Shown here: in pieces, positions 28,272-37,106 of the stretch
How positions within the stretch are numbered: the first letter of the stretch is position 1
Layout: every line of letters begins with the position of its first letter
NCBI RefSeq assembly: GCF_008973755.1
Contig: NZ_WBOM01000007.1
Coordinates: 124,001-188,000, forward strand
Direction of reading: 5' to 3'
DNA: 64,000 bases
Origin: Nitrincola alkalilacustris
Lineage (GTDB): Bacteria; Pseudomonadota; Gammaproteobacteria; Pseudomonadales; Balneatricaceae
The notes under the pieces: model-generated
Databases searched by the model: none
Told to the model about the DNA's origin: nothing
What the model saw: only the letters and a program-made list of their open reading frames with translations
Position numbers and translations under genes: made by a program

Positions 28272-29393
28272 TCAGCGGCTAAGCGGCTGCTGCTGAGTGA
28301 TGCAGTGAATATTGCCACCACCGAGCAGTATCTCCCGCCCCGGTACCTGAACCACTTCGTGGTCGGGCATCAGTCTGGCAATCATCTCGGCGGCAACGTT
28401 ATCCATCGGGTCATCAAATGCCGGCATCACAATGCCACCGTTGCAGATCAGGAAGTTGATATAGCTGGCCGCCATGCGCTGACCGGCAAGACGTGGCTGT
28501 GCGCCCTCTGAGGGATCTACGGCCGCAGCCTCCTCTTCAGTGATATACATAGGTGCGGGCAGTGGCAGTTTGTGTATGGTCAGAGGCCGCCCACGGGCAT
28601 CCGTCTGTTGGCTCAGATAATCAAAGGCAGCGCTGGATAACGCATACTGCGGGTCTTCGCGGTCATCGGTCCAGGCCAGCAACACTTCACCGGGACGAAT
28701 AAAGCAGGCCACGTTATCGATATGCTCGTCGGTTTCATCTTCATGGATGCCTCGCGGCAGCCAGAGTACCTTGTCGATGCCCAGATACTCACCGAGGCGC
28801 GCCTCTATCTCCTGCCGCGACAGGTGCGGGTTTCGATTCGGGTTGAGCAGGCAGGCCTCGGTGGTAAGCAGGGTGCCTTCACCATCCACATGAATGGCGC
28901 CGCCCTCAAGGATGAAGTCGGCACGATAGCGGTCCTTGCGCTCAATCTGCAGCACTTTACGAGCCACCAGTTCATCCTGATCCCAAGGGAAGTAAAGACC
29001 GCCATTCAACCCACCCCAGGCGTTGAAGATCCAGTCGATACCACGCACTTCACCCAGACCATTGATGACAAAGGTCGGGCCGGTATCGCGCATCCAGGCA
29101 TCATTGCTGGACAGCTCGATAACCCGTATATCGTGGCTTTTGCTGCCATCGCGGCTGTGGGCGAGTCGGGTAGCGGCGTGCTCATACTGGGCGGCAGAAA
29201 CGCCGACGGTCACCGGTTCAAAGCGGGCGATGGCTCTGGCGACATCTACGAATGCCTGCTGTGCCGGTTTAGCCCCGAGTCGCCAGTTATCGCAGCGCTC
29301 AGGCCAGACCATCCATGTCTGTTGGTGCGTCAGCCACTCGGCAGGCATATGAAAGCCATCAGCACGTGGCGTGCTCTGCAGCAGGAGGCTCAT
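28272..29393 (-). CDS. aguA: agmatine deiminase
   Basis: Converts agmatine to N-carbamoylputrescine and ammonia. It has 373 residues in a pentein fold. Segments typical of the family are [54 protein letters not shown] and [13 protein letters not shown]. The catalytic Cys364 is in [13 protein letters not shown]. It overlaps the aguB stop by 4 bp and follows it in the same transcript. Confidence 0.97.
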   Translation of the reverse strand: MSLLLQSTPRADGFHMPAEWLTHQQTWMVWPERCDNWRLGAKPAQQAFVDVARAIARFEPVTVGVSAAQYEHAATRLAHSRDGSKSHDIRVIELSSNDAWMRDTGPTFVINGLGEVRGIDWIFNAWGGLNGGLYFPWDQDELVARKVLQIERKDRYRADFILEGGAIHVDGEGTLLTTEACLLNPNRNPHLSRQEIEARLGEYLGIDKVLWLPRGIHEDETDEHIDNVACFIRPGEVLLAWTDDREDPQYALSSAAFDYLSQQTDARGRPLTIHKLPLPAPMYITEEEAAAVDPSEGAQPRLAGQRMAASYINFLICNGGIVMPAFDDPMDNVAAEMIARLMPDHEVVQVPGREILLGGGNIHCITQQQPLSR

Positions 29394-30268
29394 GCGCCAT
29401 ACTCCTTGCCGTCTTTTGTCAGCAGTACATCATAGAGTTCGGTGCGACGGTCGCGGAACACCCCCCAGCTGTGGCGCTTGTTGGCCAGGGCATCGAGATC
29501 GAAGGTATGGACCAGAATGCCCTCTTCATCACGGCCCAGTTCTGCAACACGCTTGCCTGTTTCATCCGCAATAAAGGAGGAGCCATAGAAAGTGATGCTG
29601 GAATCTCCCTCGGTTTCAACCCCGGTGCGGTTGCTGGCAATCAAGGGCACCAGGTTGGCGGCTGCGTGGCCACATTGCGCATTGTGCCAGTGATCACGCG
29701 AGTCGAGTCCGCTATCCTGCGGCTCGCTGCCGATCGCAGTTGGATAAAAGAGCAACTCAGCCCCCATCAGTGCCATGGCACGGGCACACTCAGGGAACCA
29801 CTGATCCCAGCAGATACCGACACCGATACGGCCATAGGCGGTATCCCAGACGCGAAAACCTGTATCCCCCGGAGTGAAGTAGAATTTCTCTGAATAACCC
29901 GGTCCATCAGGTATGTGGGCTTTTCGATACACCCCGAGCAGGCTGCCATCGGCATCGATGATCGCGATGCTGTTGTAGTAAGCGTTGTTGGCCCGCTCAT
30001 AGAAACTCACAGGCAATACCACCTGCAGCTCTGCTGCCAGCGCACTGAAGTGAGCCACGGCCGGGTTCTCCTCCAGCGGTGTGGCGAAGGAGAGGTAGTC
30101 ATAGCGCTGCTTCTGACAGAAGTAACAGCGCTCAAACAGCTCCTGGATCAGGATGATCTGAGCACCGGCTGCATGAGCTTCACGCACCTTCTGTTCTGCT
30201 TTTTGGATATTTTCATCAACATCCCAGCCACAGCTGATCTGGGTGGCAGCAACCGTTACCTGGCGCAT
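29390..30268 (-). CDS. aguB: N-carbamoylputrescine amidase
   Basis: Nitrilase-family enzyme that hydrolyses N-carbamoylputrescine to putrescine, CO2 and ammonia. It has 292 residues. The Glu-Lys-Cys triad is visible: Glu43 in [11 protein letters not shown], Lys in [12 protein letters not shown], and Cys in [18 protein letters not shown] precedes the ATG. It is first in aguB-aguA and shares an ATGA overlap with aguA. Together they give the two-step plant/Pseudomonas route from agmatine to putrescine. Confidence 0.97.
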   Translation of the reverse strand: MRQVTVAATQISCGWDVDENIQKAEQKVREAHAAGAQIILIQELFERCYFCQKQRYDYLSFATPLEENPAVAHFSALAAELQVVLPVSFYERANNAYYNSIAIIDADGSLLGVYRKAHIPDGPGYSEKFYFTPGDTGFRVWDTAYGRIGVGICWDQWFPECARAMALMGAELLFYPTAIGSEPQDSGLDSRDHWHNAQCGHAAANLVPLIASNRTGVETEGDSSITFYGSSFIADETGKRVAELGRDEEGILVHTFDLDALANKRHSWGVFRDRRTELYDVLLTKDGKEYGA

Positions 30269-30310
30269 CTTACAGTTTCCTCACGCTCGTTATGTTGTGT
30301 TGGCTCGGGA

Positions 30311-31594
30311 CTAAACACCCAGCTTATCTCGCATATTATAGTACCAGGCCCCCATGGCCGTCAGCGGAACACGGAACAGACGTCCGCCCGGGAAGGGGTA
30401 GTGGCGCAGGCTGGCAAAGGCGTCGAAGCGCTCGGCCTGACCCTGGATTGCCATTGCGAGCGCCTTGCCGGCAACATGGGTAAAAGTGACACCATGGCCT
30501 GAACAACCCTGAGAGTAATAGACATTATCTTCCAGTCGGCCCATCTGTGGCAGTCGTGACAGGGTCAGCAGGAAGTTGCCGGTCCAGGCATAGTCGATCT
30601 TCACGCCGGCGAGCTGAGGAAAAGTCTTCAGCAGGTTGGGCTGGATCATGTTGATGATGTTGGCCGGGTCACGTGCTCCGTAGATCACTCCCCCACCATA
30701 GATCAGGCGCCGATCACCGGACAGGCGATAGTAATCGAGCAGGAAGTTGCAGTCTTCAACGCAATAGTCCTGTGGCAGTAGCTTTGCGGCCTGTTCTTCT
30801 GATAGAGGCTCGGTGGCAATAACCTGAGTCCCGCAGGGCATCGACTTGGCCGCCAGTTCCGGGATCAGAGTGCCCAGATAGGCGTTGCCTGCAATCACCA
30901 CAAAGCGAGCCAGTACAGAGCCATCATCGGTGACCACCTCGGGCCGTGCGCCATGATGAATCGCGGTGACGGCTGAATTCTCATAGATGGTACCCCCCAG
31001 AGACTCCAGCGCCGCAGCTTCACCCAGAGCCAGGTTCAGGGGGTGAATATGTCCACCGGTCGGGTCCAGCATGCCGCCGATATAGCGTTTACTGTCGACG
31101 ACGCCCTGTATGGCGTCTTTATCCAGCATCTCAAGGCCTGGGTGGCCATAGCGCTCCCAGAGCTGCTTCTGGCTCTCCAGATGCTCCATCTGCCCGGGTG
31201 CCAGCGCGGCAAAGACGCCGCCCTCTTTCAGATCGCAGGCTATATCGTATTCTTTCACGCGCTGGCGGATGATACGGCCACCCTCAAATGCCATCTCGCC
31301 CAGCAAGCGCGCATTGTCGGCACTGGTCTGCTTTTCGATCACATCCAGGTCACGGCTGTAGCTGTTGACGATCTGGCCGCCATTTCGGCCAGAAGCACCC
31401 CAGCCGACGGTAGCGGCTTCCAGCACAACGACCTTGAAGCCTGCTTCCGCGAGGAACAAGGCGGTGGAAAGGCCGGTATAGCCTGCCCCGACGACGCAGA
31501 CATCCGCCTCGATCCTTTCTTTCAGAAAGGGCCGCGGGGGTGCCGGATTGGCTGATGCGGCGTAGTAGGAGGGTACAGGTGGATAATCGGTCAT
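30311..31594 (-). CDS. puuB: gamma-glutamylputrescine oxidase-like FAD oxidoreductase, copy 1
   Basis: DAO-family FAD enzyme of 427 residues. The dinucleotide motif VVGAGYTGLSTALFLAEAG lies near residue 33, followed by GWGASGRNGGQ. C-terminal family segments include YAWTGNFLLTLSRLPQMG and SQGCSGHGVTFTHVAGK. In the Puu pathway this class oxidises gamma-glutamylputrescine to the aldehyde. The ATG at 31592-31594 has GAGG upstream; a GTG two codons earlier is an alternative. It lies 42 bp upstream of aguB on the same strand and diverges from a puuC-like gene. A homologue is at 46096-47394. Confidence 0.88.
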   Translation of the reverse strand: MTDYPPVPSYYAASANPAPPRPFLKERIEADVCVVGAGYTGLSTALFLAEAGFKVVVLEAATVGWGASGRNGGQIVNSYSRDLDVIEKQTSADNARLLGEMAFEGGRIIRQRVKEYDIACDLKEGGVFAALAPGQMEHLESQKQLWERYGHPGLEMLDKDAIQGVVDSKRYIGGMLDPTGGHIHPLNLALGEAAALESLGGTIYENSAVTAIHHGARPEVVTDDGSVLARFVVIAGNAYLGTLIPELAAKSMPCGTQVIATEPLSEEQAAKLLPQDYCVEDCNFLLDYYRLSGDRRLIYGGGVIYGARDPANIINMIQPNLLKTFPQLAGVKIDYAWTGNFLLTLSRLPQMGRLEDNVYYSQGCSGHGVTFTHVAGKALAMAIQGQAERFDAFASLRHYPFPGGRLFRVPLTAMGAWYYNMRDKLGV

Positions 31595-31733
31595 AAGCAC
31601 CTCATTTCTTAGACGAAAGTATGTCTTGATGATGCATCAGTCTATGCCACAGAAAAGAAACTGCAAAGCAGGATTTTTTGCAGTGAGACCGATATGATTA
31701 ACTGAACACACAATAACAGAACTTGAGGTTGTT

Positions 31734-33233
31734 ATGTCTGCACCAGCCACATATGAAGATTGGGAAGCTCGGGCTGCGGGTCTGAGTATCAATGGTAAGG
31801 CTTTTATAAATGGCCAGTATGTCTCGGCGCACAAGGGCGAAACCTTTACCTGCATCAGCCCTGTGGATGGACGCCAGCTCGGCGAGGTGGCGAGCTGTGA
31901 CGAAGATGATGCTGAAATCGCGGTTCAGGCGGCGCGTGAGTCTTTCGAATCTGGTGTCTGGTCCAGAATGGCACCTGCGAAGCGCAAACAGATTCTGCTG
32001 AAGTTTGCGGATCTGATCCGTGACAATCGCGAGGAGCTGGCGTTGCTGGAAACCCTGGATATGGGCAAACCGATACGTTTTGCGTTGCGCGGCGATATTC
32101 CGGCTGCCGAACGGGCGATTCGCTGGACCGCAGAAGCGATCGACAAGCACTATGATGAGCTGGCGCCAACTGCGCATAACGAGATCGGCATGATCACGCG
32201 TGAGCCGATCGGCGTGGTCGCCGCGATAGTGCCTTGGAACTTTCCGCTGATCATGGCTGCCTGGAAAATTGCACCGGCTCTGGCAACCGGCAACTCGGTT
32301 ATTCTGAAGCCCTCCGAAAAATCACCTCTGACGGCCATCCGTATCGCCATTCTGGCAAAAGAGGCCGGAATACCGGACGGCGTATTCAATGTGCTGCCGG
32401 GTTACGGACATACAGTGGGTAAGGCGCTGGCCCTGCATATGGATGTTGATTGCCTGGTATTCACCGGCTCAACCGGCATTGCCAAGCAACTGATGATCTA
32501 TGCCGGGCAGTCCAATATGAAACGCGTCTGGCTTGAAGCAGGTGGCAAGAGCCCAAATATCGTTTTTGCCGATGCGCCGGATCTCAAGGTTGCTGCAAAG
32601 GCCGCAGCATCAGCCCTGGCGTTCAATCAGGGTGAAGTGTGCACGGCGGGCACTCGCTTGTTGGTAGAGGCAGGTATCAAGGATCAGTTTGTAGAGCTGG
32701 TCAAGCAGGAGATGCTGGCCTGGGAGCCGGGCCATCCGCTGGACCCGAATACCGTAAGTGGCGCGATAGTCGATCAGCAGCAACTGGAGCGAGTGATCGG
32801 CTATATCGAAGCGGGACAGCAGGAGGGGGCTAAGCTGGTGCAGGGCGGCAAGCGTGTGATGCAGGAGACAGGTGGCATGTTTGTTGAGCCGACCATCTTC
32901 GATCAGGTGCAGAACCAGATGCGGATCGCCAGCGAAGAGATCTTCGGACCTGTTCTCTCTGTCATCACCTTCAATACACCTGAAGAGGCGATCGAAATCG
33001 CCAACGATACCATCTATGGTCTTGCTGCGGCTGTCTGGAGTGCGGATATCAACAAGGCGCACAAGGTGGCCAAGGCGCTGCGTGCCGGAAGTGTCTGGAT
33101 CAACCACTATGACGGTGGTGATATGACAGCACCCTTTGGTGGCTTCAAGCAATCGGGCAATGGGCGTGACAAGTCACTGCATGCTTTCGACAAATATACC
33201 GAGTTAAAGGCCACCTGGCTGCTGCTTGAGTAA
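31734..33233 (+). CDS. puuC: gamma-glutamyl-gamma-aminobutyraldehyde dehydrogenase-like (PuuC family)
   Basis: NAD(P)-dependent aldehyde dehydrogenase of 499 residues. It shows VPWNFPLIMAAWKIAPALATGN, FTGSTGIAKQL, catalytic Glu269 in LEAGGKSPNIVF and nucleophile Cys303 in FNQGEVCTAGTR. The C-terminal KQSGNGRDKSLHAFDKYTELKATW is typical of the PuuC/betaine-aldehyde group. TTGAGG lies before the ATG. It diverges from puuB copy 1, which supports the puu assignment over other aldehyde dehydrogenases. Confidence 0.88.
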   Translation: MSAPATYEDWEARAAGLSINGKAFINGQYVSAHKGETFTCISPVDGRQLGEVASCDEDDAEIAVQAARESFESGVWSRMAPAKRKQILLKFADLIRDNREELALLETLDMGKPIRFALRGDIPAAERAIRWTAEAIDKHYDELAPTAHNEIGMITREPIGVVAAIVPWNFPLIMAAWKIAPALATGNSVILKPSEKSPLTAIRIAILAKEAGIPDGVFNVLPGYGHTVGKALALHMDVDCLVFTGSTGIAKQLMIYAGQSNMKRVWLEAGGKSPNIVFADAPDLKVAAKAAASALAFNQGEVCTAGTRLLVEAGIKDQFVELVKQEMLAWEPGHPLDPNTVSGAIVDQQQLERVIGYIEAGQQEGAKLVQGGKRVMQETGGMFVEPTIFDQVQNQMRIASEEIFGPVLSVITFNTPEEAIEIANDTIYGLAAAVWSADINKAHKVAKALRAGSVWINHYDGGDMTAPFGGFKQSGNGRDKSLHAFDKYTELKATWLLLE

Positions 33234-33281
33234 AGAAGTATCAGGTATGCAAGCGCTTACCATCTCTGGACGCCATGAAGC

Positions 33282-33578
33282 ATGAGTGATGCATTAGTCG
33301 ACTGGAAGGTACAATTGTACACCTTGTTGGCTGCCCTGCCGCGTGACAGGGTGGTCAGCTATGGTGGGCTGGCGAAGCAGTTGGATGGTGTGAGTGCCCG
33401 TATGGTGGCGCGTGCAATGTCCAATCTGCCTGCGGGTTCCGCTTTACCCTGGCACAGAGTGATTCGCAGTGATGGACAGCTTGCTGATCATGATGGAGCG
33501 GTTGAGCAGCGCAAACGTTTGTTAGCAGATGGCATACTGCTCAAGGGTAACCGCGTACCTGAGAACTATTTTCTCTAG
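33282..33578 (+). CDS. alkyltransferase-like protein (MGMT homologue without the active Cys)
   Basis: Protein of 98 residues in the DNA-binding domain family of O6-alkylguanine transferases. The normal PCHRV acceptor motif reads PWHRVI, so the Cys that accepts alkyl groups is Trp. This is the hallmark of ATL proteins (E. coli YbaZ), which bind O6-alkylguanine and hand it to nucleotide excision repair. The helix with the Arg finger (VSARMVARAMSNLPAGS) is present. Gap of 48 bp after puuC; no functional link to it is evident. Confidence 0.92.
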   Translation: MSDALVDWKVQLYTLLAALPRDRVVSYGGLAKQLDGVSARMVARAMSNLPAGSALPWHRVIRSDGQLADHDGAVEQRKRLLADGILLKGNRVPENYFL

Positions 33579-33651
33579 ACAGCTACTCAGGCAAAGATGG
33601 GGATCATTCAGGTTCAGCTGTGCCCATCACCCTGTGATGCATTAAATTGTG

Positions 33652-34161
33652 TCAGAATAAAAGCCCTTGTGGCAGGGGTATGTTGATAAAGTAGACAAAT
33701 AACAGCCAGATTACCGCTGTGGTAATGATGGGCACTACAATCGTGCTGGGCCAGTGCCGCAACGGGTCTCGTGTCAGCAGGAAGCTTGCTCCGATGAGGG
33801 TGGTGGCTACCGTCACGGCGAGACCGAGCTTGCCGATCAGCCAGAACATACCTATGCCGATCACAACCAACCCGACCCCTGTGGTTAAAATCGCGCGCAG
33901 GCTCTGGGGGCGTTCGTCGGATTTGCCGCGAAGAACATCGACCCAGATCGCTAATCCCGCACAGATCAGCGTGATATATGCAATCTGGGGAAATGCATGC
34001 GGCCCCAGACCTGGCCCCGGTCGCCAGTTGCCGAAGGCTATGTCCAGCAGGCCGACAGTACCTAGCAGTATGGAGATCAGCCCAGTGTAGAAATCCTGAC
34101 GGGTAAAGGCAGTTGAAAAGATGTTCCTCATATTCGGTACCTTTTGTGGACTGGTGGTCAT
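33652..34161 (-). CDS. tctB: tripartite tricarboxylate transporter small membrane subunit TctB
   Basis: Membrane subunit of a TTT transporter, 169 residues with four hydrophobic helices and the typical LGPHAFPQI-type motif (GPGLGPHAFPQIAYITLI). The ATG overlaps the tctA stop by 4 bp. It is last in the order tctC-tctA-tctB, whereas C-B-A is more usual. Confidence 0.9.
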   Translation of the reverse strand: MTTSPQKVPNMRNIFSTAFTRQDFYTGLISILLGTVGLLDIAFGNWRPGPGLGPHAFPQIAYITLICAGLAIWVDVLRGKSDERPQSLRAILTTGVGLVVIGIGMFWLIGKLGLAVTVATTLIGASFLLTRDPLRHWPSTIVVPIITTAVIWLLFVYFINIPLPQGLLF

Positions 34162-35675
34162 TTGCGTTCACGCATGATGACGGTGAAGGTCAAGATCATG
34201 ATCGCGGCGGTCGCGTATAGTCCGATGGCGATGGGGCTTGACAGTAAATGACTCCACTCACCGCGCCCGATCAGCAGTGACTGGCGCAGCGCCCGTTCTG
34301 CCCCGGGTGCAACGATGAAGCCAAGGATCAATGGAGCCAAGGGGAAGTGATAGATGCGCAGCACAACGCCCAACAGCCCTGCAAACAGCAGTACCCAGAC
34401 ATCAATCACAGAATTGCCGGCAGCAAAGGTGCCGAGAATTGCCAGCACACAGACGATGGGTAGCAATATGCGCGACTGGATCATTGCGATCTTGGAATAG
34501 AGAGGGAGCAGGAAATATGACAGTGCAAGGTTGATCACATTGGCATAGATCAGGATCAGAAACAGCGCATAGATGACCTCTGTATGGTCATATATCAGTC
34601 GCGGGCCGGGTGTCATGCCCATCAGGATGAAGGCTGCACCAAATAGCGCAGCAGTAGCGCTGCCTGGAATGCCAAAGGCAAAGAGCGGAATGAGTGTAGA
34701 TCCTGAGGTCGCACTGTTACCTGCTTCTGCCGCAGCGACACCTTCAAGCGAGCCTTTGCCGAACGCATCGCGATTGCGTGAAAAGCGCTGTGCCAGACCA
34801 TAGCTGATAAAGGCCGCCAGTGACGACCCTGCACCTGGCAAGGCGCCGATCAGTGTACCCATCGTTGTGCCGATCCAGGTGGCTTTCATCGTGGCGCGAA
34901 ACTCTCTGAAGGTCAGCTTGTCCTGGCTGGCATCGTAATCACCTAGTAGTGACTGCGCCTGCATTCTGGCAGCATCCATGATGCGCTGCGTCCGCTCCAT
35001 CCAGGCCTTGGCAAGCTGAATGATCAGCTCCGACACGGCAAAAATGCCTACCAGTACCGGGATCAGTGCCAAGCCGCCTGCCAGTTCGGGGATGCCGAAT
35101 GTCAGCCGGATTGATCCACCGATCGGGTCGCGGCCGATCATCGCCAGCAGAATGCCAAGCGCGGCCATGGCGACCCCCTTGGCCACCCGCCCCTTGGTCA
35201 GAGCAGATATCAGCAGGAGTGAAAACGCATAGAGCGCAAAAAACTCGACCGGTCCGAATGTAAGCGCCAAAATAGCCAGTGGCAGTGCCAAAAAGATCAG
35301 GACAAAATCGCTTGAGGTATCGCCGATGACAGAAGAATACAGCGCCGTGTTCAGGGCTTTGTTGGGATAGCCCTTGAGCTTGGCCTGATAACCGTCGATC
35401 GCTGTTGCAGCGGAACCGGGTGTGCCCGGTACCCCGAATGAGATTGCCGATATCGAGCCGCCGAACATCCCTCCTTTGTAGATGCCCGTCAGTAGCCCGA
35501 GAGCCGCAGCAGGCTCAAGAAAGAAAACGATAGGCAGAAGTATGGCGATCGCCATGTCACCGCTCAGGCCGGGGATTGCACCGAGTGTGATCCCCATGAG
35601 AACACCGATGGCGACATACAGGATTACTTCGGGGCTGAAGGCGAGGTAGAGTGCGTTGATAAAGGCGTCCAGCAT
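34158..35675 (-). CDS. tctA: tripartite tricarboxylate transporter large membrane subunit TctA
   Basis: Main permease of the TTT importer, 505 residues with about 12 helices. Family motifs are MGITLGAIPGLSGDMAIAILLP near the N-terminus and the internal repeat-like TLIGALPGAGSSLAAFISYGLAQR, plus FGIPGSATAALFGAAFILMG. AGGAGG lies 12 bases before the ATG. A strong hairpin lies between tctC and this gene. The substrate, usually a carboxylate, cannot be told from sequence. Confidence 0.96.
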   Translation of the reverse strand: MLDAFINALYLAFSPEVILYVAIGVLMGITLGAIPGLSGDMAIAILLPIVFFLEPAAALGLLTGIYKGGMFGGSISAISFGVPGTPGSAATAIDGYQAKLKGYPNKALNTALYSSVIGDTSSDFVLIFLALPLAILALTFGPVEFFALYAFSLLLISALTKGRVAKGVAMAALGILLAMIGRDPIGGSIRLTFGIPELAGGLALIPVLVGIFAVSELIIQLAKAWMERTQRIMDAARMQAQSLLGDYDASQDKLTFREFRATMKATWIGTTMGTLIGALPGAGSSLAAFISYGLAQRFSRNRDAFGKGSLEGVAAAEAGNSATSGSTLIPLFAFGIPGSATAALFGAAFILMGMTPGPRLIYDHTEVIYALFLILIYANVINLALSYFLLPLYSKIAMIQSRILLPIVCVLAILGTFAAGNSVIDVWVLLFAGLLGVVLRIYHFPLAPLILGFIVAPGAERALRQSLLIGRGEWSHLLSSPIAIGLYATAAIMILTFTVIMRERK

Positions 35676-35742
35676 CTTGCAGGGCCTCCTGAGTGTTTAA
35701 ATATGTGTTGATGGGGCTGGTTGCTGCTGCACAGATGAGTAA

Positions 35743-35773
35743 AGGCCCCTGCATCAGCACACGGCAGGGGCCT
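35743..35773 (-). terminator. hairpin between tctC and tctA (partial terminator)
   Basis: AGGCCCCTGC and GCAGGGGCCT form a perfect 10-bp stem with an 11-base loop; on the minus strand TT follows the stem. It begins 10 bases after the tctC stop. Such weak terminators or RNA-stabilising hairpins commonly keep binding-protein mRNA more abundant than permease mRNA. Confidence 0.65.
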
Positions 35774-35782
35774 GAGTCGAGA

Positions 35783-36757
35783 TCAGTTGATCTCACCGAT
35801 ACTGCGGAGGATCGTTCCGATTGACTCGACGGTTGCCTGATAGAGCACAGTGGAGTCGGCCGAATTCAGTGGCGTGATACCGGCATTGATACGGTTACTC
35901 ATGGCGATTGCCGTGGGTGAGGCCAGCGCTTCCATGAAGCAGTCCTGCAGGTGCTCGATGGTCTCTTTAGGCACATCTCTGGTTGCGAAAACCATCAGCC
36001 AGGCAGGCAGGGATACCTCATATCCGGCTTCACGAAAGGTCGGTGTATCAGGCAGAACGGATGAACGCTCATCCGAGAAAACGCCGATGGCGGTCAGCTG
36101 GCCGGAAGCCACTTCAGCGGCGATGCTGGCCGGCAGTGTCATGCCGAGATCGAGGTGTCCGCCCATGATCAAGCTGCGGGTTTCACCGCCACCTGATGTC
36201 GGCACATGAATATTTTCTAGGCCGGTTTCAGCCTCAAACAGGATCAGCGGGAGGTGAACCAGTCCGAGCGGTGCAGCATGGCCAAAAGTGACGGTGCCAG
36301 GGTTGGCACGGGCTGCAGCCACCCAGTCCTCGATGCTCTGGATCGGATGATCGGGGCGCGTGTAGACAGTCGGCAGCCACTCAGTGAAGTTCATGACCGG
36401 TTGCCAGTCATCGTGGTTCCAGCTGACGCTGTCAACAAAACCAGATGTGACTACTGGACCGTAATCCGAGACCAGCAGAGTGTGACCATTGGCGGGTGCA
36501 TTGCGGACGAAGTTGACTGCCTCAAGACCTGCCGCACCGGACATGCTGACGACGTCGATCCTTGGGCCGCAGAATTCAGGTGCGGTCGCTGACAGGACGC
36601 GGGCGGTGATATCGCTGCCGCCGCCCGGGCCGAAAGGAATGACCAGACGGATAGGATCATTGCCCAGTGGGCTGGCGCTGCCAATTGGTGACAGTGCCAT
36701 CAGGGTCATTGCAATGGCGGCAGCCGGACCCTTGAGTTTGGATGTATTCAGTATCAT
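35783..36757 (-). CDS. tctC: tripartite tricarboxylate transporter binding protein TctC
   Basis: Periplasmic binding protein of 324 residues with a signal peptide cut near IGSASP. The Bug-family motif IRLVIPFGPGGGSDITARVL follows, then MSGAAGLEAVNFV and FGHAAPLGLVHLPLILFE. The ATG at 36755-36757 has GGGGAGA 7 bases upstream. It is the first gene of the tctC-A-B unit, which lies directly downstream of hutH on the same strand but 349 bp away, with its own palindromic site upstream. Confidence 0.93.
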   Translation of the reverse strand: MILNTSKLKGPAAAIAMTLMALSPIGSASPLGNDPIRLVIPFGPGGGSDITARVLSATAPEFCGPRIDVVSMSGAAGLEAVNFVRNAPANGHTLLVSDYGPVVTSGFVDSVSWNHDDWQPVMNFTEWLPTVYTRPDHPIQSIEDWVAAARANPGTVTFGHAAPLGLVHLPLILFEAETGLENIHVPTSGGGETRSLIMGGHLDLGMTLPASIAAEVASGQLTAIGVFSDERSSVLPDTPTFREAGYEVSLPAWLMVFATRDVPKETIEHLQDCFMEALASPTAIAMSNRINAGITPLNSADSTVLYQATVESIGTILRSIGEIN

Positions 36758-36865
36758 GTTTGTCTCCCCTGTTATTGTTATTTTCTGCTGCCTGGCGGCA
36801 GTCTCGGCGAAAACGCAAGGTTGTAACCAAGATAGAGTATTCATCTTTCATACAATCAATGTATA

Positions 36866-36882
36866 TTGTATAAAATATACAA
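36866..36882. promoter_or_regulatory. palindrome upstream of tctC, resembling a stretched HutC/GntR box
   Basis: TTGTATA-AAA-TATACAA is a perfect 7-bp inverted repeat with 3-base spacer, 109 bp upstream of the tctC start. Overlapping half-sites occur just beside it (TACAAT at 36851-36856, ATTGTA at 36865-36870). The half-sites match those of the TGTATATACA boxes near hutI, but the spacing is longer, so another GntR-type regulator is equally possible. Confidence 0.5.
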
Positions 36883-37017
36883 AACAAAATAGTGCGTCAA
36901 GAAGATGGTGCAGAATGTCCTGAATGCATGATTGATGTGACTGCAGAATCCCAACTACATGGGTGCGGGAGGAGCGCTTGCTGGCAGCGGAGACTGGCTT
37001 GGGTGATAGTAGGAAGA

Positions 37018-37043
37018 CATATGCAGACTGACATCTGCATATG
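37018..37043. repeat. perfect 10-bp inverted repeat downstream of hutH
   Basis: CATATGCAGA (37018-37027) and TCTGCATATG (37034-37043) flank CTGACA, 64 bp after the hutH stop in transcript direction. It can fold as a hairpin, but there is no U-run on either strand, so it may be a Rho-associated 3' structure or a protein site. Confidence 0.7.
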
Positions 37044-37106
37044 CGCAGATATCAGTCGTGACAGAATGTAATCGCTGATCAGCTGTTCCGGATCAGCGGC
37101 ATGGGA

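Larger units (their letters stand above)
36758..37106. other. intergenic region between hutH and tctC
   Basis: No gene is supported here. It holds the leader and likely promoter of tctC, AT-rich inverted repeats at 36851-36882, and a perfect 10-bp inverted repeat at 37018-37043 close to the hutH stop. Confidence 0.6.

Noticed and set aside
33621-33639. CATCAC-CCT-GTGATG hairpin as a terminator between the ATL gene and tctB
   Set aside because: Six-bp stem with a three-base loop and no U-run; too weak to call.
36489-36923. Open frame of 144 codons on the plus strand over the start of tctC
   Set aside because: It is antisense to a clear TctC signal peptide and core, and shows no family features.
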